NCBI GenBank assembly: GCA_034231615.1
Contig: CM067298.1
Coordinates: 9,414,140-9,478,139, forward strand
From: Meghimatium bilineatum
Lineage: Eukaryota > Mollusca > Gastropoda > Stylommatophora > Philomycidae
Direction: 5' to 3'
Length of the DNA stretch: 64,000 bases
Numbering within the stretch: position 1 is the stretch's first letter; each line of letters opens with the position of its first letter. Positions 44,701 through 55,842 of this stretch are shown in pieces. Both the position numbers and the translations under genes were made by a program. The notes beneath the pieces were generated by a model. That model searched no databases, was not told the DNA's origin, and saw only the letters and a list, made by a program, of their open reading frames with translations.

Positions 44701-45050
44701 GATACTTCTCTATGGTGAGCTGGAGAAGGGTACACGATCACAAGGTGGCCAAAAGAAGCGCTACAAGGACTCGTGAAGAACTCACTGAAAGTCTTTGAAA
44801 TAGACCACGATACATAGTATGAACTTGCACAAAATAGATCTACATGGCGTGCAACAATCAAAAAGCGCGCATGATCCGTCTACAGTGGTCATTAATGCCC
44901 GAACTGTCCAAGGACATTTACAGCTCGAATAGGGCTTATTATCCGTCTACGAACTTATAATCAAGGACATAACTCTAATTGAATTTTCAAAAGGGGATGT
45001 AACAAATGGTCATCTTCATCATCATGTGATGGACGAACAACACTTGTTTA
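44701..45050 (+). pseudogene. RTE-like LINE tail fragment
   Basis: Encodes LLYGELEKGTRSQGGQKKRY, the same region as in the 22-kb copy, followed by frames with stops. The end near 45010-45045 (GGTCATCTTCATCATCATG, GATGGACGAAC) matches that family's CAT-repeat 3' terminus. Confidence 0.7.
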
Positions 45051-45325
45051 ACTTAAGTTGAATGTCAGACTTGTGAAAATCTGGAAAGGTCTGAAATTAA
45101 ATGCAAACACGTGCATTATATTAGGAACTAGTATAAATGTTGAAAATATTCAGGTTCGAGATTGGGGAATCGAATTCTGCTGGCGGATGTGGAGGTAGAC
45201 AATCAGTAAGGCAGATTCGGGTTCAGTTTCGGCTGGCAGTCAACCAGAGTTAGAGTTAGAAGTCGGACTCGGAGTCGAGTCTGTGAGGCAATCGACAGCT
45301 GTGGAATTACCAAAGGAAATAGATA
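45051..45325. other. Spacer
   Basis: No recognised feature. Confidence 0.3.
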
Positions 45326-45605
45326 GATTTGAAAAATCGAGAAATCGTCTCGAATTGTAAGTATGAGGATTAGTTTAGAGACTTCGAAATACGTCAAGAA
45401 TTCTATGTGTAAGGATTAGTTTAGAGACCTCGAAATACGTCTAGGATTCTATGTGTAAGGATTTGAAACATCGAGAAAACGTCTCGAATTGTAAGTGTGA
45501 GGATTAGTTTAGAGACTTCGAAATACGTCTAGGATTCCATGTGTGAGGATTAGTTTAGAGACTTAGAAATACGTCTAGGATTCTAAGTGTGAGAATTAGT
45601 TAATA
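45326..45605. repeat. About 47-bp minisatellite
   Basis: About five units with GGATTAGTTTAGAGACTTCG and AAATACGTCTAGGATTC. One unit is a fusion variant (GGATTTGAAACATCGAGAAA). Confidence 0.85.
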
Positions 45606-46131
45606 TATTTTCGGATATTGAATCCAAGGTAAGAGATACGGCGAAACGAAAGTCTGATAGCATACAACTAGAAAAGGAAAACAATTTCTTCTGAGAACAA
45701 AACCTGTGGCTTGCAACGTGGAGATTACCAACCATCATAACAAGCAGAGAAGTTAGAGATCGGTAGACATTCTCTAAAATACTATACGATCGAACAACAA
45801 TTTGCAGTAACGAAACAATTAAGACGAGTTGTAAAGTGGACGGTCAGAGGAAGTAGATTAATCGGGATAGCGAACCGTTAAATGTAGACGTTAACTCGTA
45901 GCAGTAGATCTTTTGATGCAAGTATTTGATTTCTTGTTGATGTGCATAATTGATGCCCTTGATGTCCTTAACTAGTTGTTCTACACAAAAATAAAGTCTT
46001 CGAGTTGAAGACGTTGAATGATACATCACTTGTATCGTGTTACTGATTAAATGTACATCAGTTGTCAGTGATTACATATTATAGTTTTTTATACTGATAT
46101 GTTGATTCGGTTGGTTTTTGTTTCTTGATGT
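45606..46131. other. Unannotated stretch
   Basis: No recognised gene or repeat. Confidence 0.3.
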
Positions 46132-47348
46132 TTTGTTTGTTTGTTTTGCGTTCGCTCCATTGTAACCATCACGGATATCCGTGCGATTTCCGCCGGGAGC
46201 GTGATTACGTTGTGCCACCGTTATGCGTCTTGTAGGCTAGCACATCCGATTTCGGCATGCCTTGACAATTCGGGTGGGATACCTTTAGCCTGTGACAGCC
46301 TCTATATCTGTCTCCAGGCACGCGTAGTGGCGAATCTTCGCCCAGACGATTTTTGCTCTCGTCTGACTCGCACGAGGTGTTCCACTGTCTATGAACATGT
46401 CTCGTGTAATTGGACGTGCTGTGCCTGTGCCCATTGGGTACTGAACCGTTTCTCATCCGTGAGCCTGGTTCCTTAAGGGGAAGAACTCAACAGAGGAGTT
46501 GGACCCTGGCTCTTTCGCCCTCTTAGCCGAGGTGTCATTCACCGACATCGTGTACCCCTTGTCCAAGTTCGAGTCTCACACCACGCGTTTGAGAGCAAGA
46601 CGTTCTCGAGCTGAGCGACCTTGTCCCAATAGCGTCTGAGCCCATCAGGTACTGAACCCTTTCTCTCTTCAAGTGTATTTCCGGTGTAGGAAAACCTGAC
46701 AGTAGAGTTGGGCCAGGGCTAAATCGTTGTCCCTTTCTTGCCTAAGCCCATCGGGTACGGAACCCTTTCTCTTCGTGAGCAATTTCCGGTTTAGGAATGC
46801 TCGACATTAGAGTTGGATTAGGTCTTCTTGCTTTACCAAACGCCAATGAATGGGTCTGGGTCTTTGCCTGTAAGGAACACAGGTAACTAGATGCTCGTCT
46901 CGAGCTGACGGAGCTTGTAGTTCCCCTTTCCTAGAGACTTTTCACTTTCTATTTGCAGTTCGCGCTGTTCTGCCCTTTCATTGTTTCATTGTACTCGGTA
47001 TGAAATCTATTTGTCTCTCGCCATGTATCTACCTTTACGTACATTTTACATTGGCCGCCCCTCCAATGTTCGGACTGGACTGACTAGCTTCACTGTATGT
47101 CGACAGTGTCGCTATATGTGATGATGCTGGTGGTATCGGAGATATTGTCTGTCTCTTGTGCAGTCAAATCTCTTTCTATCTGCTATCCCCACATTCTCGG
47201 ACACGATCCCCAAATGATTTGGCCAGAATCAGCTCGAGCTGCTGTATTTCTGTTTCCTGGGTGCACCGCGTGGAGGTACATTTGGGATCTTGGTTATCTG
47301 CTAACCCTGGGTCCGTCTAGAGCAATGCGTTCCCTTTGCACCCCTGTT
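46132..47348 (-). mobile_element. Family C element, copy 2 (best preserved)
   Basis: A 1.2-kb antisense copy. H2: CGCTCC (46153-46158) and GGAGCG (46196-46201) enclose the perfect palindrome CACGGATATCCGTG (46170-46183). H1: TTGTGCC and GCACA. Then GGCATGCCTTGACAATTCGG, three roughly 103-bp internal repeats, a GAGCTGACGGAGCTTGTAG region and a terminal GCGTTCCCTTTGCACCCCTG. No ORF with a domain. It is closely similar to copies 1 and 3 with scattered differences. Confidence 0.85.
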
Positions 47349-47483
47349 TCTTGATAAAGGTCCCAGTGGGACCGACACGTCGATAATTGTCTTTGTTCTA
47401 TATTTTATTGTTATTTCTGATTATTTTATATTGATAGTTATCAACAATAACCTGTGTACTTGAATTCGTATTTACCTTCGTAT
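47349..47483 (+). repeat. Penelope-type terminus, hammerhead-like
   Basis: TTGATAAAGGTCCCAGTGGG at 47352 onward forms a 6-bp stem GGTCCC/GGGACC with a 3-nt loop. It is flanked by TTGATAA and GACACGTC, close to the hammerhead order CUGAUGA - stem II - GAAAC - GUC, with about three core changes. AT-rich sequence follows. Confidence 0.5.
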
Positions 47484-48000
47484 TTAAGATAGCATTGGTA
47501 GCTTCTTATTATGAAAGGTAGCTACATCCTTGTTAAGATGGGTTTCTTGCAAGCAGCATACATTTACTTGCTCTTCATTTAAGATGTATTCGAGTTCCAC
47601 TTTTTTATTGTTGATGTCTTCAGCATTCCAATGCATTATTTGTAATGTTCTTGTTTTTTGGCCAGTTGCTTTATTCTCATGCCTCCTGGCTCCTCTGGGC
47701 AATTGAGAAGAACTTCAAGTAGCTGGGGTTGGACCCTTTCGAGGATTAAGGCCCGGCACCATCCTTGCCTGGATGTCCGTCAAAGGGCAAGCACCATAAC
47801 ATATATCAGATATAAACATATTTATATTGCGTGGGTTGGTACGTGGCATCCTGATTGCTGTGGTGTGCCTCTTGGCTGGTTGCCTTTGACTTCAGAACTT
47901 GTACTTGCTAGGTCAGACTGTAGTTTTGCTCGATTTTAGGAGGCTTGTCAGTCTTAGTTTCCAATCTCTGGTGGCTGGACTAAGCTTCATCTCCTCGGCA
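47484..48000 (-). pseudogene. I-like LINE 5' region and start of endonuclease
   Basis: The minus-strand 5' UTR-like part (48000-47705) aligns with the first half of family D. It runs into ORF 47702-47484, which reads TRTLQIMHWNAEDINNKKVE and VNVCCLQETHLNKD. That matches the start of an APE-type endonuclease (IMHWNA, QETHL). This links the D elements to the LINE. Confidence 0.75.
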
Positions 48001-48356
48001 AAGAGCTTACCTCAATGGAAACAGTCATATATAAATATTGACAAAACCAAAGATTTATATGTTACTCTTAACACGGGTTGTGATCCTGCTTTCCCAAATG
48101 GGGGTTAATCAATGCCTTGACCATTGTCAGTCTTTTCTTAACTTCAGCTATTGATTCACCATTACCACTAATGTAGATTCTACGTTAAGTAAACGTCGAA
48201 ACTTCATCAACCTTCGATTATAAGATTTACCTGTATATTGGTTGGGACTCATCTGCATTGATCTCCATGCCAAATTGTTTAGATATATATTTACAATCTT
48301 GATAACTCTTGTAATTATGCATCTGTTGTCGCTATCAGACCTATGTCATTAATCTC
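48001..48356. other. Region upstream of the Penelope ORF
   Basis: Probably holds the decayed N-terminal part of the Penelope-like element, but no certain match could be read in any frame. An AAACGTCGAAACTTCATCAA motif at about 48189 resembles a Penelope-type end. Confidence 0.3.
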
Positions 48357-50074
48357 TTAGCATCGATCAAAGTTGTTTAGGCAAACCTGTTTTCTATATG
48401 CTGCCTAAAATCCATAAGGCATCGAATCCGGGTAGACCTATTGTCTCTGCTTGCTCTTGTCCGACTGAGCGCATCTCCGACTTCCTTGACAGCATTTTTC
48501 AGCCGTTAGTCGAACAACTGCCTTTATTCTTGAAAGACACTAAGCATGCCCTAACCATTTTTTCTACCGTCCAGTTGTCTTCTGACCGTACCTATCGTCT
48601 GTTCTTGCTTGATGTCTGTTCTTTGTACACTTCTATACCCCATGCAGATGGTCTCAGGGCTCTACAGTTCTTTCTTGACAAGAGTCCCCACCGCTCTGTA
48701 TCCACTTCTACTCTTATCCGTCTTGCTGAACTGGTGCTTACGCTCAACTCTTTTGAATTTGATGGACACTTTTTCGATCAGATCAGTGGCGTTGCCATGG
48801 GAACCAAAATGGGACCTAGCTATGCGTGTCTCTTCATGGGACATCTGGAACATTTAGTTTGGTCTACCTATGATGGCCCGTTCCCATCTCTTTTCCATAG
48901 ATACATTGACGATGGGATAGGTATCACCGACATGTCCGAAGTTGAATTGTCTCGTTTTATCAACTTCATCGGCAGTTTTAACCCTGCTATTCAATTTACA
49001 TCTAATATCTCCACTACTTCTGTCAACTTCCTTGACATCATTGTCACCATTCATCCCCCTTACCTTAGCACATCCGTTTACTATAAACCTACTGATGCAC
49101 ATGGCTTTCTTCTCTACACTTCTTCTCATCCTCCTGCTTGTCGCAACTCTCTACCGTACTCCCAGCTTCTTCGCCTGCGTCGCTTATGTAGCGATTACGA
49201 CGATTTTCTCGACAAGTCCTCTGAGATGATTGAGTTTTTCCGTAGACGATCGTTCCCTGACAGCATTCTTTCTTCCGCTTGGCTCCGTGTGCGCCATTTG
49301 TCTCGCCTCGATACCTTGACTAACTCTCAGGGTTCTTCCTCCTCCTCTGATCGGGTTAAACTTGTTCTTACCTTTCATCCCCATAACTCTTCTGTTCGAC
49401 GCATCATGCTCAAACATTATTCTCTTCTCCAGTCTGATCCTGACACCCGTGACGCTTTCCATGACTTACCTCTGGTGGCTTATAGGCGTGATAGAAATCT
49501 GAGGGACATTTTGGTTCATAGCCACCTTAAGTCTTCTGTTCCTGACCATTTTGGCACTGCTCGTTGCTCACGTGTCCGTTGCTTTACATGTCCTTATGTG
49601 GTTCAGATGCGCTCCATTTCATTTCCCAAGGCCACTTTCTCCATCGATGAGGCCTTTACATGTGAATCCCGTAATGTCATTTACGTGATCATATGTAAAC
49701 GCTGTGGCAAACAGTACATCGGGGAAACCGGCCTACGATTGAACGATCGCTTTTGTAACCATCTTCATGCCATCAAGCACAGAACACCCACTCCTGTGGC
49801 CACACACTTCAACGGCGATGGTCATCATGGTGCTTTGGATATTCAGGTCACCGCCATCAGATCTTGCACCACCGATGATAGATCTAGATATGCTCTAGAA
49901 AATCGTCTCATTTTCGAAATGGGTACACTCAAGCCTTTTGGACTCAATTCCGACACTCTTATGTCTAGTACTGGTTGGGTGTGGTCTTTGTCTTTATTCT
50001 TTTTGTTCCGTCATTTACTCATCTTTTTGTTCGTTTCGTTTCCACATATATTTACGTTTTTATGTACTTTCTGA
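48357..50074 (+). CDS. Penelope-like element ORF (RT + GIY-YIG endonuclease)
   Basis: One uninterrupted frame: 558 codons from the first Met (48398), open from about 48357. Residues below count from that Met. LPKIHK (2-7) and PGRPIVS open the RT. FLLDVCSLYTSI (69-80) holds the motif A Asp, GVAMGTKMGPSYACLFMG (131-148) is motif B, RYIDDG (168-173) is the catalytic motif C, and VNFLDI follows at 209. A Cys cluster CSRVRCFTC (390-398) leads to the GIY-YIG nuclease: YVIIC (429), QYIGETG (439-445), LRLNDRF (446-452) and ALENRL (499-504). In this superfamily RT and GIY-YIG nuclease act together in retrotransposition. The N-terminal part is missing or frameshifted. The hydrophobic tail after about residue 525 probably reads into the 3' UTR. 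Confidence 0.95.
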
Positions 50075-50339
50075 CCTTCCGGCATATCATTTCCATATTT
50101 CCGTTGGACGTTGTGATAATTTTTCTATTCGTCGTCTTTTAATGTTTTGTTTGTGTCTTGATAAAGACCTTTTGGTTGAAACGTTGAATATGATTTGTGT
50201 ATTGTAATTTTTATTATTTCTTGTGTGCTCATCATTGCCCATCATTACCCACTAGTTTTAGATATAGTCTGTGGTGTCCCATTGAGACGATATATAAACC
50301 TGTGTTTTACGTAAGTCTAATTGTCATTAGCGAAGCAGA
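50075..50339 (+). repeat. Penelope 3' region with hammerhead-like motif
   Basis: At 50156-50190 TCTTGATAAAGACCTTTTGG, then TTGAAACGTTGA, gives a short AGACC/GGTT stem between TTGATAA and GAAACG. This is the sense Penelope-type terminus, about 80 bp past the stop codon. No downstream terminal repeat copy was identified. Confidence 0.5.
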
Positions 50340-51465
50340 TTAGCAATTTGGCGACATCCGACTTATGTTGTTAAATGGAATTCCTTCAACACTTCTCTCA
50401 CGATTGCGTATAGGTAAATGTTAAATAGTGTTGGTGAAAGTAAGCATCATTGTCGCACTGTTTTAAAAAAAGTCACCGACTTCGTTGTTTATGAACATAT
50501 CACTTTTTGTATCTTAATATAGAACATCTGTGACGACGATGATATTGTCAAAATTAAACTGTATCATAGTATTCCACAGACCTGCATGCCAAACTCGGTT
50601 TAAAAAAAAGCTTTGTTGAGATCAATAAAGTTATCAAATAGGTCGTATAGGTGTTGTAAGAGCTTTTCATTTCTTCTTCTTCTTCAGTGTTCATTCTCAA
50701 GCTCTCGTTAGATCTCTATTGCAGCAGCAGGACAATGGCCATACTAGATTTTCAGAAGGATATAGTCTAGAGAATGGAAATGCGTTGTGTCGCCGTTTCA
50801 ATTGCGCCAATGGCCCGACACATCCGTCTTCGATGGAAGCTTTTCGTTTAATAGGCGTAGAGTGAAAGTTTGTTCTTCTGTACTTCTGTTCTTCCGGAAG
50901 CCGGTTTCTTCTTCTCAGTGCGTTCGATGTATGGTGAGTATCTGTTTTCACACCTCATTGATGCAGTTTGTTCCCAATATATATTTCTAATCAGTCTGAT
51001 GTATTTTCCATCTATACCTATTTCTTGAACACATTTGATTAATTTTTCATGTTGGACTCTATTAAAGGTCTTGCTATAGTCTATAAAGCAAATATAGATA
51101 CTCTTTTGGACTTCTAATTATTTATCTATCACTAGTCGGATACTCAGTATAGATTCTCTGGTTCCTTTGTTTTTCCTAAAACAAAATTGTTGTTCACCGA
51201 CCTCCATGTCTATATTGTTCTTAATTCTTTCGTGTATTATCTTGAGGAGTATTTTAGTTAAATGACTCATTAGACTTATTGTTCTATATTATGTACAGTC
51301 CACAACCCTGTGCTTCTAGGTAGTGGTATGAATAGAGTTTTTATTATATCTGCTGTTATGTTGTCGGAGCCTACAGCCTTTCCACATTTTAATGATTTTA
51401 TTGCATGTTCTACTTCTACTTTCAGTATTGCTGGTTCATCGTTGTTGTGTATTGTTGGTTTTAAA
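50340..51465 (-). pseudogene. RTE-like LINE RT pieces split by an A insertion
   Basis: Minus strand, upstream first: NKNSIHTTT-like and YRTISLMSHLTKILLKIIHE (51300-51240), FCFRKNKGTRESILSIRLVI (about 51180), SICICFIDYSKTFNRVQHEK (about 51060) and VQEIGIDGKYIRLI. Beyond the A insertion a second piece has LFDNFIDLNKAFF (about 50620) and LSPTLFN-like residues (about 50430). Two similar RT copies or a rearranged one may be present. Confidence 0.75.
50673..50837 (-). mobile_element. Family A retroposon, 12-bp TSD
   Basis: Antisense A with a CTTCTTCTTCTTCAG tail. AGCTTTTCATTT (50661-50672) and AGCTTTTCGTTT (50838-50849) flank it. H1 is perfect (TGTGTCG, CGACACA). Confidence 0.85.
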
Positions 51466-51467
51466 TG

Positions 51468-51585
51468 GGTTGTGCCGCCGTTTTAATTTGCGCCAGTGAC
51501 TCGGCACATTCGTATTCTGCGTGCCTTTAATTCGGGTGAACTTCATTAGCCTGTGACAGCCTTCCTATCTGTAGCCAGGCGGCGA
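51468..51585 (-). repeat. A/C intermediate core
   Basis: Antisense segment whose H1 loop is A-like (GCCGTTTTAATTTGCGCC) but whose downstream part is C-like (TTAATTCGGGTGAAC...TTAGCCTGTGACAGCC). H1 arms TGTGCCG (51471-51477) and CGGCACA (51502-51508) differ from family A by one compensated base pair. It joins the two families. Confidence 0.75.
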
Positions 51586-52264
51586 GTGTGTATTGCCTCT
51601 ACGTCGAGACTTCTTTTCTTTCTTTTCGCTTTATACCCCTTTGTGCCTTTCAGCGTCAGTAGTTGAAGAGTTCTCTAGAGATGAATTTTGTGTGTGCTTC
51701 ATATATGTTTTCGCTGACTCCTTTATTTATGTAATCCATCATTTGCATGGTTTGACCTGGCTTTGTATCCATTGCGTCTGTATATCAATGATGTCGAGTA
51801 AAATACGTCGCGCGAGACGGTGACCGGATAGTGAAACTTAGTTAATCCTCTAGGGCAGTGTTTCCCAACCTTTTTTGGCTATGCCGAACCTAAGTCTTTC
51901 TAAAATTCTTATGTCCCCCTTTGTAACATATACATATTTTTTTAATATACAAAAATTGAATTATTCCATAAATGAAGCCTAATTACAACTTGTTCGATGC
52001 CCCCCCCCCCGCCCTAGATAATCAAATTGCCCCCCTGTGGGGTGTGGGCCCCACGTTGTGAAACACTGCTCTAGGGACAAAGACGGTACATAGGGCGAAT
52101 ATCATAGATTTCCATGTATCTCGTTTCATTGCAACTTGCTTTAGATTTTCATTGCTTCTGATACCGACGGTGAAACGTTCTCTTGTAATAATTCTACGTA
52201 ACGTTTCTTTTGGTCTTCCTCGTTTTCTCTTTCCATTTGGCGACCACATAAATGGGAAAGTGAA
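51586..52264 (-). pseudogene. RTE-like LINE tails around a hAT insertion
   Basis: The right part (52264-52077) encodes FMWSPNGKRKRGRPKETLRR and NLKQVAMKRDTWKS, the tail seen at 20691-21330. The left part (51848-51590) resembles the tail at 20185 (TTTGACCTGGCTTTGTATCC, GAGTTCTCTAGAGATG). The hAT element separates them. Confidence 0.65.
51856..52068. mobile_element. hAT non-autonomous element, perfect 8-bp TSD
   Basis: 213 bp with ends CAGTGTTTCCCAAC and GTTGTGAAACACTG. It is flanked by CTCTAGGG at 51848-51855 and 52069-52076, the 8-bp duplication typical of hAT transposases. Internal sequence is AT-rich with a C-run and GTGGGGTGTGGGCCCCAC. No ORF, so it was mobilised in trans. Confidence 0.85.
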
Positions 52265-52430
52265 ACTGCAAGTAGTGTAGCCAAATAAAAATCTCGATTC
52301 AATCAATCAATCAATAAACCCGTAACCCTTCAGGGTTGTAGGGGTACCACATTGGATGCCTCATCACAGTCCTCCAACGAATTATATCATCAGCGATGCG
52401 GATGAGTGTATAAATATCTTGCTTTTAAAA
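52265..52430 (-). repeat. RTE-like LINE 3' end
   Basis: CAATCAATCAATCAATAAAC at 52299 is the antisense of the (TTGA)n terminus. ACCCTTCAGGGTTGTAGGGG, CAGTCCTCCAACGAATTATA and ATCAGCGATGCGGATGAGTG match 3175-3300 in reverse. Confidence 0.75.
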
Positions 52431-54918
52431 TCCCGATTACGTGTGAATAGAAACTTCTAAATTTAAACTTGAATTTTCATTGGTCCAAGTACGTCACACA
52501 GATCATATGCCGAGATGAAAGACATGAAGAGAAGTGAAATACGTATTCTTTCTTATTCGAGAGCAATATTTCCTTTGGTTTTGTGAGGATTTCAATTTTC
52601 AGCAGGTAACTGTCGTAACTTGTGGATAAGACATATCTATAAAACATTTTAGAAACGAAAGATAGTATTATTCAACAGATTTATTATGCAAAAAATGAAT
52701 ATTATTGATTCAAGAGATGCAAAAAGATGTCTCCGTCGACCGTAGTGTCCTCGACCTACTTGTTTGTTGCACTGAACTTCAGTTAGATGTTGAACTAGAA
52801 TTTTTTTAAAAGTCCTACCAAATGCTGTATTGATCTCCAGCTATAGTGCGAACATTTTTTATACTGTCTATGCCCGCCAAATATGGATGTATCGGGTCAT
52901 TGGCGCAAATAAAATGTTAAACGGATAACGCATTTTACTTTTTTTTTAGCTTTTTTTTTAAATTTTCATTTTTTATTTCCATTCTCTGAACTACATCCTG
53001 CTGGAAATATATCCATGCAAATTAGTCTACTTTGAGTCACATATTTGTATGACTGTCTACATATCTACATTTGAAATGCATGTTCTATTAATTAACATCA
53101 CATGTTAATAGCTGTCTAATCTTGTCTACTATCTTTATGTGGATGAACTTTCAAGTATCTTTGAATTTCAATTTTCAAGGGCTGTCGTAATCTAACCCAA
53201 CTGGTAAGTGATGTAATTGTAAACTAATAAACCCATTTTCTAAATTTTGTCTAAATGTAGGCATTAGGAAATCGTAAGGGGACGTGAATGTGGCTTAAAT
53301 TACTTCCCCCTGTTTTGGTAGCGTCCATGATCGATTTTTGCATCACGCGAAACACTGACCACAGCAATTGTCTTCAGGCAAATCAACGCAACCTTATTTC
53401 TTAAAAAAGACAACTGTTTAATTTTTCTCATTCATTTGTGCATCGGATTACGTAACTAGAAATTGGAAATACGCTGTGTACATTTTTCACCAAGCAATTA
53501 AATAAACCTAGGTAAGTGTTTTTCTCTGTGCACACGTATATTTATTAGTTTGAATAAAATAGTATGTTGTAACCATGTCTAACTAATGTAACAACCTTTT
53601 TTCTCTTTATAACAGAATTTCACTATTTTTGGAAGTTGCCTGTAATTATTATCGAATTTTAAACAAACACACTGCAGATCGGTCACGTGTTCCTCAGCCG
53701 CCATCTTGTTTAGCGCTATTCTTTCCTGCCGCGTCGATAATTCTGAAATGTCTCTTATTTAAAGAAATTGACGTTTAACAACTACAATTCCTGCCTCTTT
53801 TAATTTCTTTAATTCATTTTTAAATGTTACTAGTAAAAAATCTCAGATTTTTATGTAAAATCATTCAAAATATTAGTACAAGACCATGCCGGGTGCGCGT
53901 ACTACTGCATCCGTCGCCATGACGACTGAAGTGTTTTCTTAGTCACATCGGTCTATTTCATGTGGATAATTATACAAGAAACACATTTCACATTAAATAT
54001 ATATTATTTATATTGTTTATGAAGTCTAATTACCTATAATTCTCTCATGAATATTTCGTAAAATTCACTTTTTATTGAGAGATGCCTTCTCCTTTCAGTA
54101 GGCCTAATAAATCAAATCATCAACCACGCAGACAATGTCAACTTCACTCAGCATCTTCCAAACTTTCTCAATCTTTTTTTGATATCTTTGTCTCATGTTT
54201 ATTATAAAATTTGCTCAATTTTCTACATAAGACTATTTACATTTAATTATATAGTGCTAATTAGGTATCACAAACATAGGGAAAGGCATATTCATAATGA
54301 TGTCAAACCATTTTGAAAACTTGGTGCACATACCTACCTAGTATTTCTCCCATACCTTTAACATAGAATTGTTTATGTACCTGTGATACCAAATGCCAAT
54401 AATAATAATAATCAAATATTATATTTCAGATACAAAGAGGGCTGAGATGACAGATTGTCAGCCACATGCGTGTTGCCATAAAGGGGAGCATAGAAGAGAT
54501 TTGAATTATGCTAATTAGACACTATTATTAATTATTAATTGGCTCTGGTTGCATTGGAAAATTAACACAATGTAATGAACAGGTGCATCTTGTCTTCCCG
54601 AACAAGAGAATGTATATAATTTGTTATATTTTTTAATGCACATAACTTTGATATTCATAAATTAGTGGCTCGGCTTTAAGGCAGGGCCGCAACTTTTTGA
54701 CAACTGTCATTTCATATTTCCTTATATGTTCCATGTAATTATCATGAGTAAAAATATATTCGAAAAAAATTCGTAACTTTTTTTAGAATTGATGTAGAGA
54801 CTTGGTTGAGATATCGTTGGACTGCAATTTTCAAGGGCTATCTAACTGGTATTTATAATGATGTAACCCCATTTTGAAAATTTTGTCCTAATGCCTACTA
54901 AATGGCTAGGCGTCTGAA
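52431..54918. other. AT-rich stretch with few recognised parts
   Basis: A disrupted A copy lies at 52875-53015 (GGATGTATCGGGTCATTGGC, then a T-rich insertion, then ATTTCCATTCTCTGAACTAC). Two segments resemble each other: 53130-53290 and 54800-54905 (TTCAATTTTCAAGGGCT, CCCATTTT...TTTTGTC). No gene recognised. Confidence 0.4.
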
Positions 54919-55306
54919 GTAAATTATAGTTCTCCGCTGTGACCTTTGCTCTAGTGTCGAGGTGGTTACCTGACCTTTGTTGTGTGATTTGGCAGTCTTA
55001 CGGGTAAGTACTTAGAGTAAGGTTAGGATTAGAAATAATATTTCTAATGTGTGCGCGTACCTCGCTCTGTGTGTAGCGGGCAGAAATACTGATCGCTCAC
55101 CACAAATAATAGGAAATTGTAAAAAATGTGTAAATTAAACAGATTATGCATAAGTTCGTCTATGTCTAGATTTGAACTCGTGATTGTCAGATGTGACGTC
55201 ACGGCAGCCATTATTTTGATTGGTGTTACACGGGAATCCATGACGTTGGATAGTTAAAATTGTCAACAGTGTGCTATTTATAGCACAGCGGAGAACTAAT
55301 CTTTAC
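54919..55306. mobile_element. Inverted-repeat element, cluster copy 1
   Basis: 388 bp. Left end AGTTCTCCGCTGTG faces right end CACAGCGGAGAACT, and the inverted match extends outward to GTAAA and TTTAC. Just inside the right end is the perfect palindrome GTGCTATTTATAGCAC. Internal GACCTTTGCTCTAG, AAGTACTTAGAGTA and ATCCATGACGT are shared with copies 2-4. No ORF. Confidence 0.75.
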
Positions 55307-55451
55307 TTTCACCGGCTAGGCCTAAATGCACGCATATATATCTCTGATTTTTTATGGACGAATTGCGAATGTTTATTTTAATGCATGTGTAGTCCTATCT
55401 GCCTTTTATGTGATGATGTAGGCCTACACTACACTTATAATTATTATTATG

Positions 55452-55520
55452 TAAAATCTAGTAGGACTGTCCTGCTACAAGAGAGATCCACCGGGAGTTT
55501 GGAAATGAATGATGAAGAAG
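55452..55520 (+). repeat. Family A 3' fragment
   Basis: AAATCTAGTAGGACTGTCCT, GCTACAAGAGAGATCCACCG and a GATGAAGAAG tail. It abuts inverted-repeat element copy 2. Confidence 0.75.
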
Positions 55521-55530
55521 ATTTGTAAAA

Positions 55531-55842
55531 CTGCGGATCAACTCTTCACTGCGAACTCACTGTTAACATATTTACAAAGCTGACGTCACCTATTTCCCAC
55601 TGTGCATGCCCAGTCAACTATTAACCAAGTGGCAATAAACTTTAAAATTATAACTAATTTATTTATTACTTTATAACAAATGATAACCCTTACCCCCTCC
55701 CTAATCTGAATGCTAATGCCAGATCAATATTCCATTTAAAATAACATAATTTAATTTTAATTACAACTTCTGCAGTCACACTGCAAAGGTTAGGTAATAC
55801 CTCGAAACAGAACAAAGGTCACAGTGAAGAGTTGATCCGTAG
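55531..55842. mobile_element. Inverted-repeat element, cluster copy 2
   Basis: 312 bp with GGATCAACTCTTCACTG at left and CAGTGAAGAGTTGATCC at right, 21 bp in all with one mismatch. The interior matches copy 1 in inverse order (AATACCTCGAAACAGAACAA, AGGTCACAG near the right end). Confidence 0.75.

Noticed and set aside
48609-49462. ORFs of 63-95 codons overlapping the Penelope gene in other frames
   Set aside because: They are shadows of the 558-codon frame and lack domains of their own.
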